DNA of 11,392 nucleotides from an uncultured Bacillota bacterium (GTDB lineage: Bacteria > Bacillota > Clostridia > UBA1381). Location of the stretch: positions 1 to 11,392 of the forward strand of contig CASFSH010000067.1 in the NCBI GenBank assembly GCA_949297205.1, read 5' to 3'. The translations under genes were made by a program, and so were the position numbers. Under the pieces are notes generated by a model. It saw nothing but the letters and a program-made list of their open reading frames with translations. It was not told where the DNA came from and did no database searches. Of the stretch, positions 7,662 to 11,392 are shown piece by piece; positions within the stretch are counted from its first letter, which is position 1; each line of letters begins with the position of its first letter.

Positions 7662-9395
7662 ATGAAAAAGTTAATGCTTGGAAATGCAGCGGTGGCTCGT
7701 GGTGCATATGAAGCAGGCGTAACGGTTGTTGCATCTTATCCCGGTACTCCAAGTACGGAAATAACTGAAAATATTGTTAAATATGATGAAATTTATGCTG
7801 AATGGTCACCGAATGAAAAGGTAGCGGGTGAGGTTGCAATAGGCGCATCAATAGGCGGAGCAAGAGCAATGTCATGTATGAAGCATGTGGGACTTAATGT
7901 TATGGCAGATCCTGTCTTTACCGCAAGCTATACAGGTGTATCCGGTGGGTTGGTTTTGTGTGTTGCAGATGATCCCGGAATGCACTCTTCACAAAATGAA
8001 CAGGATTCAAGACATTATGCAAAAGCTGCAAAATTATTGATGTTAGAGCCTTCTGACAGCAGTGAATGTAAAGAATTTACAAAAAAAGCATTTAAAATTT
8101 CTGAAGATTTTGATACACCTGTAATTATAAGATTATCTACAAGAGTATCTCATTCACAAGGACTTGTTGATGAAAAAGACAGGGAAAATTATGAATTAAA
8201 AGATTATGAAAAAAACAGTGCAAAATATGTTATGATGCCCGGTAATGCAATCAAACGTCATGTTGTTGTAGAAGAAAGAACAAAGAAAGAAATTGAATTT
8301 GCAGAAACCACTGATTTGAATACAACTGAAATTAATTCAGATAAAATAGGTGTTATTACTTCAGGTATTTCATATATGTATGCAAAAGAAGCATTGGGTG
8401 ACAGAGTAAGCTATTTGAAACTTGGAATGGTTTATCCTTTGCCTGAAAAACTCATAAAAGATTTTTGTGAAAAACATGAAAAGGTTTACATAATAGAAGA
8501 ACTTGATCCGTTTATCGAAGAACATTGTAAGGCATTGGGTCTTGATGTTATAGGTAAAGAAAAATTTACAATGCTTGGTGAATATACACCGGCATTAATT
8601 AAAAAAGCAATTTTTGATGAGGATTCGAATGAATTTGCAACAATAGATGAGCAAATTCCCATACGTCCTCCGGTAATGTGCGCAGGCTGTCCTCACAGAG
8701 CTACATTTTATGTTTTGAAAAAATTAGGATTGGTCGTAAGCGGAGATATAGGCTGTTATACACTTGGCGCAGCTGCTCCTTTGGCAAGCGTTGATTCAAC
8801 CATCTGTATGGGTGCAAGTGTAAGTGCCGCATTGGGTATGGCAAAAGCAAGAGGAAATGAGTTTAACAAAAAGCTTGTTTCTGTTATCGGTGATTCAACA
8901 TTTATACATTCCGGTATAACAGGACTTATAGATATTGTTTACAATAAAGGAAACAATACTGTAATTATCCTCGATAATTCAATTACCGGTATGACAGGAC
9001 ATCAGGACAATCCTACAACGGGCTTTACAATCAGAAAAGAACCTACAAAGCAGGTTGATTTGGAATTACTTGCAAAAGCTGTTGGAATTGAACGTGTAGT
9101 TGTTGCAGATCCGTTTGATTTAAAGAATTTTGAAAGAATAGTAAAAGAAGAAACGCAAGCCGATGAACCATCGGTAATTATAGCACAGCGTCCATGTGCA
9201 CTTTTGAAAACAGTAAAATATACCGGACACTGCAAGATAGGTCCTGAATGTAAAAACTGCAGAATGTGTATGAAACTTGGATGTCCTGCAATTTCTGTAA
9301 AGGACGATAAAGTTGTAATTGATGAGACACAATGTAACGGATGCGGTTTGTGCATTAATGTATGTCCTTTCGGAGCTATTCACAAGGAGGACTAA
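7662..9395 (+). CDS. iorA: Indolepyruvate:ferredoxin oxidoreductase, alpha subunit
   Basis: IorA with IorB converts indolepyruvate and other arylpyruvates, CoA and oxidised ferredoxin to the aryl-acetyl-CoA, CO2 and reduced ferredoxin; the reaction can run in reverse. The 577 residues begin MKKLMLGNAAVARGAYEAG, the usual IorA start, so the ATG at 7662 (AAAGGA 11 bases upstream) is preferred over a GTG at 7653, which sits only two bases from that site. The N-terminal pyrimidine-binding part has YPGTPSTEI and WSPNEKVAGEVAIGASIGGARA. MCAGCPHR is at 339-346. The thiamine diphosphate region runs from GDSTFIHSG (410) to DNSITGMTGHQ (438). The C-terminus is a two-cluster ferredoxin domain: Cys530/533/536/541 and Cys558/561/564/568, both ending CP. 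All expected elements and normal length are present. An AAGGAGG sits in the last codons (9384-9390), where the iorB ribosome binding site would normally be, but iorB is displaced by an inserted stretch. Confidence 0.96.
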   Translation: MKKLMLGNAAVARGAYEAGVTVVASYPGTPSTEITENIVKYDEIYAEWSPNEKVAGEVAIGASIGGARAMSCMKHVGLNVMADPVFTASYTGVSGGLVLCVADDPGMHSSQNEQDSRHYAKAAKLLMLEPSDSSECKEFTKKAFKISEDFDTPVIIRLSTRVSHSQGLVDEKDRENYELKDYEKNSAKYVMMPGNAIKRHVVVEERTKKEIEFAETTDLNTTEINSDKIGVITSGISYMYAKEALGDRVSYLKLGMVYPLPEKLIKDFCEKHEKVYIIEELDPFIEEHCKALGLDVIGKEKFTMLGEYTPALIKKAIFDEDSNEFATIDEQIPIRPPVMCAGCPHRATFYVLKKLGLVVSGDIGCYTLGAAAPLASVDSTICMGASVSAALGMAKARGNEFNKKLVSVIGDSTFIHSGITGLIDIVYNKGNNTVIILDNSITGMTGHQDNPTTGFTIRKEPTKQVDLELLAKAVGIERVVVADPFDLKNFERIVKEETQADEPSVIIAQRPCALLKTVKYTGHCKIGPECKNCRMCMKLGCPAISVKDDKVVIDETQCNGCGLCINVCPFGAIHKED

Positions 9396-9494
9396 CGTGC
9401 AAAAAGCTGCGTATCTCACCTGTTTTCAGGACTTGAAGTATATACATACGACTGCGTCCTTCAAACAGGCGATCTACTTGCTTTTTTCACGTTA
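9393..9494. repeat. Palindromic repeat element inserted between iorA and iorB
   Basis: TAACGTGCAAAAAGC (9393-9407) is the inverse of GCTTTTTTCACGTTA (9480-9494) with one mismatch. Further in, CCTGTTTTCAGGAC (9419-9432) pairs with GTCCTTCAAACAGG (9456-9469) at 12 of 14 positions. The whole can fold into one long imperfect hairpin around a 23-base centre. The left arm includes the iorA stop codon. The stretch from 9396 to 9520 is about half G+C by hand count (61 of 125), well above its neighbours. No transposase is encoded, so this looks like a small non-autonomous element of MITE or REP type. The TA at both outer ends would fit a TA target duplication, but this is an inference. Confidence 0.65.
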
Positions 9495-9531
9495 CGGTTT
9501 GAGCCGCCGCAGGCGGCAGAATGGAGGATAA
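9397..9531 (+). CDS. Possible 44-codon ORF inside the repeat element
   Basis: A GTG at 9397, six bases after the AAGGAGG at the end of iorA, opens a 44-codon frame that crosses the whole inserted stretch and stops at TAA 9529-9531, one base before the iorB ATG. The peptide begins VQKAAYLTCFQDLKY and ends in a basic SRRRRQNGG encoded by the GC palindrome. It has no domain I recognise. It may be real, or an open frame that the repeat happens to carry. Its main value may be to keep ribosomes moving from iorA to iorB. Low confidence as a functional protein. Confidence 0.25.
   Translation: MQKAAYLTCFQDLKYIHTTASFKQAIYLLFSRYGLSRRRRQNGG
9503..9517. repeat. GC-rich perfect palindrome GCCGCC-GCA-GGCGGC
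   Basis: A six-pair, all G-C stem with a three-base loop lies eight bases beyond the right arm of the larger inverted repeat and six bases before the iorB ribosome binding site. Such a GC-rich block stands out in this AT-rich region. It is probably part of the same inserted element. There is no T-run after it, so it is not a standard terminator. Confidence 0.55.
9523..9527 (+). promoter_or_regulatory. Ribosome binding site that sets the iorB start
   Basis: GGAGG ends five bases before ATG 9533, which makes 9533 the start rather than the in-frame ATG at 9521 that overlaps it. GGAGGA-TAA here echoes GGAGGACTAA at the end of iorA (9386-9395), so the site looks duplicated or supplied by the inserted element. 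Confidence 0.7.
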
Positions 9532-9532
9532 T

Positions 9533-10099
9533 ATGACTAAAAATATAATGATTGTGGGAGTAGGGGGACAGGGTACCCTTCTTGCCAGCAGAATTTTAGG
9601 TAATACAGTAATCGGAGAAGGATATGACGTAAAACTTTCAGAAGTTCACGGAATGAGCCAAAGAGGTGGAAGTGTTGTAACCTATGTTAAGTACGGGGAT
9701 AAGGTTTATTCTCCCATTATAGGACAGGGAGAGGCTGACATTATTCTTGCGTTTGAGATATTAGAAGCATACAGGGCAATGCCTTATCTAAAAAAAGGCG
9801 GTGTAATAATTGCAAATTCACAAAAAATTGATCCGATGCCGGTTATAACAGGTGCAATGAAATATCCGGAAGATATAGAAAATAAAATCAGCAGTAAAGT
9901 TGATTTGGTTGAAGTTGACGCATTATCTCTTGCAGAAAAAGCAGGAAACATAAAATCGGTAAATGTTGTATTAATCGGTGTAATGGCAAAGAATACCGAC
10001 ATTCCGTATGAAAAATGGGTTGAAACAATCAAAAAAACAGTGCCTGAAAAGTTTTTGGATGCGAATCTAAAGGCATTTGATTACGGTTATAATTTATGA
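9533..10099 (+). CDS. iorB: Indolepyruvate:ferredoxin oxidoreductase, beta subunit
   Basis: The 188-residue protein starts MTKNIMIVGVGGQGTLLASR, with the nucleotide-fold-like GVGGQG (9-14) typical of the gamma-type domain of 2-oxoacid:ferredoxin oxidoreductases. EVHGMSQRGGSV (37-48) is strongly conserved in IorB. Length is normal for the short IorB form. It is the partner of IorA in the cytoplasmic complex that interconverts arylpyruvates and aryl-acetyl-CoA with ferredoxin as electron carrier. The start is set by GGAGG at 9523-9527. The unusual feature is the 137-base separation from iorA caused by the palindromic insertion. Its TGA overlaps the ATG of the next gene (ATGA at 10096-10099), so the two are translationally coupled. 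Confidence 0.95.
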   Translation: MTKNIMIVGVGGQGTLLASRILGNTVIGEGYDVKLSEVHGMSQRGGSVVTYVKYGDKVYSPIIGQGEADIILAFEILEAYRAMPYLKKGGVIIANSQKIDPMPVITGAMKYPEDIENKISSKVDLVEVDALSLAEKAGNIKSVNVVLIGVMAKNTDIPYEKWVETIKKTVPEKFLDANLKAFDYGYNL

Positions 10100-11007
10100 C
10101 AGAAAGTAACGAGAAAAGAATAGGGCACTTATGTGCCCTGTTCACGGTTTTTGTATGGGGTATTACTTTTATTTCCTCAAAGGTGCTTCTTGAATATCTT
10201 ACTCCAGTAGAAATTTTATTTTATCGTTTTATAATAGGGTATATCTCACTTTGGATTTTTTATCCCCACACAATCAAATTTGATAGTTATAAATATGATA
10301 TATTTGCAGCAGTTTCAGGTCTTTCCGGATTGTGTTTATATCAGTTTTTTGAAAATTCGGCTTTGATATTTACACAAGCTTCAAATGTAAGTATACTGGT
10401 TTCAACCGTACCTTTCTTTACTGCAATTGCGTCAAGAATCGTATTTGGGAAAAAACTTACAAAGTGTTATTTTATAGGTTTTTTTATTGCAATTGCCGGC
10501 GTTGTAATGATAAATTACAATGCAAATGTCATTTTGCATTTAAGTCCTAAAGGAGATATTCTCGCATTGAGTGCTGCGGTTATCTGGGGCGTGTATACGG
10601 TATTCACAACACTTTTAAACGGTTCGGATAAAAATATAATAGGAATTACAAGAAGAATATTCTTTTACGGAATAGTATTTGTAATTATATTATCTTTTTT
10701 TACCGATTTTTCCTTTTCGTCGGTTGTGTATTTGAAAGAACCGGCTGTATTATTTAATCTGTTGTTTTTGGGAGCTGTTGCTTCGGCAATTTGTTTTGTA
10801 ACATGGAATTATTCTCTTAAAATATTGGGTTCGGTGCAGGCAAGTACATACATATATCTTATACCTGTAGTAACCGTTATTTTTTCTTTGATTATATTAC
10901 ATGAAAAGGTGGGAATACTTGGTATTCCGGGAGCTTTGATTGTAATATTGGGATTGGTTATATCCGAAATTAGAATACAGAGTAAAAGTAAAAAAGATAT
11001 AAAATAA
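10096..11007 (+). CDS. EamA/DMT-superfamily transporter
   Basis: The 303-residue protein has about ten hydrophobic segments arranged as two EamA-like repeats (about 10-140 and 155-290). Family marks include FVWGITFISSKVLLEYLTPVEI near the N-terminus, ALSAAVIWGVYTVF at the start of the second repeat, and ASTYIYLIPVVTVIFSLIILHE near the end. Members of this group are inner-membrane carriers, often exporters of amino acids or metabolites; direction and substrate here are unknown. The start overlaps the iorB stop by four bases (ATGA) and there is no separate ribosome binding site of note, so expression is likely coupled to iorB. That places the carrier in the same pathway, perhaps releasing an aryl acid or amino acid product. 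A strong hairpin lies over codons 8-16. Confidence 0.9.
   Translation: MTESNEKRIGHLCALFTVFVWGITFISSKVLLEYLTPVEILFYRFIIGYISLWIFYPHTIKFDSYKYDIFAAVSGLSGLCLYQFFENSALIFTQASNVSILVSTVPFFTAIASRIVFGKKLTKCYFIGFFIAIAGVVMINYNANVILHLSPKGDILALSAAVIWGVYTVFTTLLNGSDKNIIGITRRIFFYGIVFVIILSFFTDFSFSSVVYLKEPAVLFNLLFLGAVASAICFVTWNYSLKILGSVQASTYIYLIPVVTVIFSLIILHEKVGILGIPGALIVILGLVISEIRIQSKSKKDIK
10118..10143 (+). other. Strong hairpin inside the start of the EamA gene
   Basis: GAATAGGGCAC (10118-10128) pairs with GTGCCCTGTTC (10133-10143) over 11 positions, ten Watson-Crick and one G-T, with a four-base TTAT loop. It covers codons 8-16 of the transporter. Five Ts follow after a short gap (10148-10152), so it could act as a leaky terminator, or slow translation just after the iorB/EamA overlap. 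Confidence 0.5.
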
Positions 11008-11053
11008 CGTTATATTTTTTTATGGAAAAATAACCGAAAGGAATTTTAATACG

Positions 11054-11392
11054 ATGTATAATAATGTATTTTTAATAGGTTGTTGTTATTATCCCGAACA
11101 TTGGAATGACAGCGATTTGGATAATGATATAAAAAATATAAAAAATTTTGGATTTAATGTAATAAGAATGGGCGAATTTTCCTGGAGTATGTATGAACCG
11201 GAGGAAGGAAAATACAATTTTTCGTTTTTGGAAAAGGCAGTTAAATGTGCGAGAAAAAACGGTTTGTATGTAATCTTGGGAACACCTACTGCAGCACCTC
11301 CGGTATGGCTTACACAGAAATATCCTGAGGTTTTGTGCGTTGATGAAAATCTTAATTCCATGTATCACGGAGGCAGACAGCAGCATAATCAC
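11054..11392 (+). CDS. GH42-type beta-galactosidase (3' end beyond window)
   Basis: The frame from ATG 11054 stays open to the window end and gives the first 113 residues. AAAGGA lies 11 bases upstream. The N-terminus carries the hallmarks of glycoside hydrolase family 42: GCCYYPEHW (9-17), NVIRMGEFSWSMYEPEEGKY, LGTPTAAPPVWL and the HGGRQQHNH stretch at the edge. These enzymes remove terminal beta-galactose from oligosaccharides or galactans, usually inside the cell; no signal peptide is seen here. Full-length members have about 650-700 residues, so most of the protein, including both catalytic glutamates, lies outside. It follows the EamA gene by 46 bases with no clear terminator or promoter, so it may be read from the same transcript or from a promoter I cannot see. 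Confidence 0.88.
   Translation, partial: MYNNVFLIGCCYYPEHWNDSDLDNDIKNIKNFGFNVIRMGEFSWSMYEPEEGKYNFSFLEKAVKCARKNGLYVILGTPTAAPPVWLTQKYPEVLCVDENLNSMYHGGRQQHNH

Noticed and set aside
9002..9419. Antisense open frames of 117 and 99 codons over the iorA 3' end
   Set aside because: They mirror a highly conserved coding region, have no family resemblance, and the ferredoxin motifs are clearly on the + strand.
9319..9531. 70-codon + strand frame starting inside iorA
   Set aside because: Its first part is out of frame with the iorA ferredoxin domain. Only the portion from GTG 9397 onward lies outside iorA and is noted as a low-confidence ORF.
11004..11021. ATAACGTTAT palindrome followed by Ts as a terminator after the EamA gene
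   Set aside because: With any loop only about three A/T pairs remain, too weak for a terminator stem.
11072..11392. Antisense open frames at the right edge
   Set aside because: The + strand here encodes an unmistakable GH42 N-terminus from ATG 11054.

Overview
The window is AT-rich, tightly coded bacterial DNA with every gene on the + strand. Several things suggest an anaerobic, probably Gram-positive member of the Bacillota, most likely a Clostridia-type fermenter: A/T-rich codon choice, strong GGAGG-type ribosome binding sites, a secreted protein with S-layer homology (SLH) modules, and a ferredoxin-dependent 2-oxoacid oxidoreductase. The species cannot be told from this stretch.

Left part (1-3891): two exported, carbohydrate-type proteins lie 10 bases apart. 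The first is the 3' part of a long gene already open at the left edge; it encodes a right-handed beta-helix protein followed by an Fn3-like and other beta-sandwich modules. The second has a signal peptide, three SLH modules, an SGNH/GDSL-type hydrolase domain and a C-terminal beta-rich domain. A probable intrinsic terminator (3945-3974) closes this unit.

Middle part (3892-11007): an AT-rich intergenic region with phased A-tracts and an extended -10 promoter leads into a five-gene block: a sodium:solute symporter, an AMP-forming acyl-CoA synthetase, indolepyruvate:ferredoxin oxidoreductase alpha (iorA) and beta (iorB), and an EamA/DMT-type transporter. My reading is uptake of an aryl or branched acid, activation to its CoA thioester, and interconversion with the 2-oxoacid by IorAB using ferredoxin, either as salvage toward aromatic amino acids or in reverse during amino acid fermentation. 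The substrate is not shown by the sequence.

The oddest piece is at 9393-9532. A palindromic, relatively GC-rich stretch of about 125 bases separates iorA from iorB, which usually sit directly together. It has near-perfect inverted ends, a second compact GC palindrome, an open 44-codon frame bridging the two genes, and a second GGAGGA ribosome binding site just before iorB. It looks like a small non-autonomous repeat element that inserted without breaking translation of the operon.

Right edge (11054-11392): the first 113 codons of a GH42-type beta-galactosidase, cut by the window end, return to the carbohydrate theme. No RNA genes, CRISPR arrays or complete insertion sequences were recognised.
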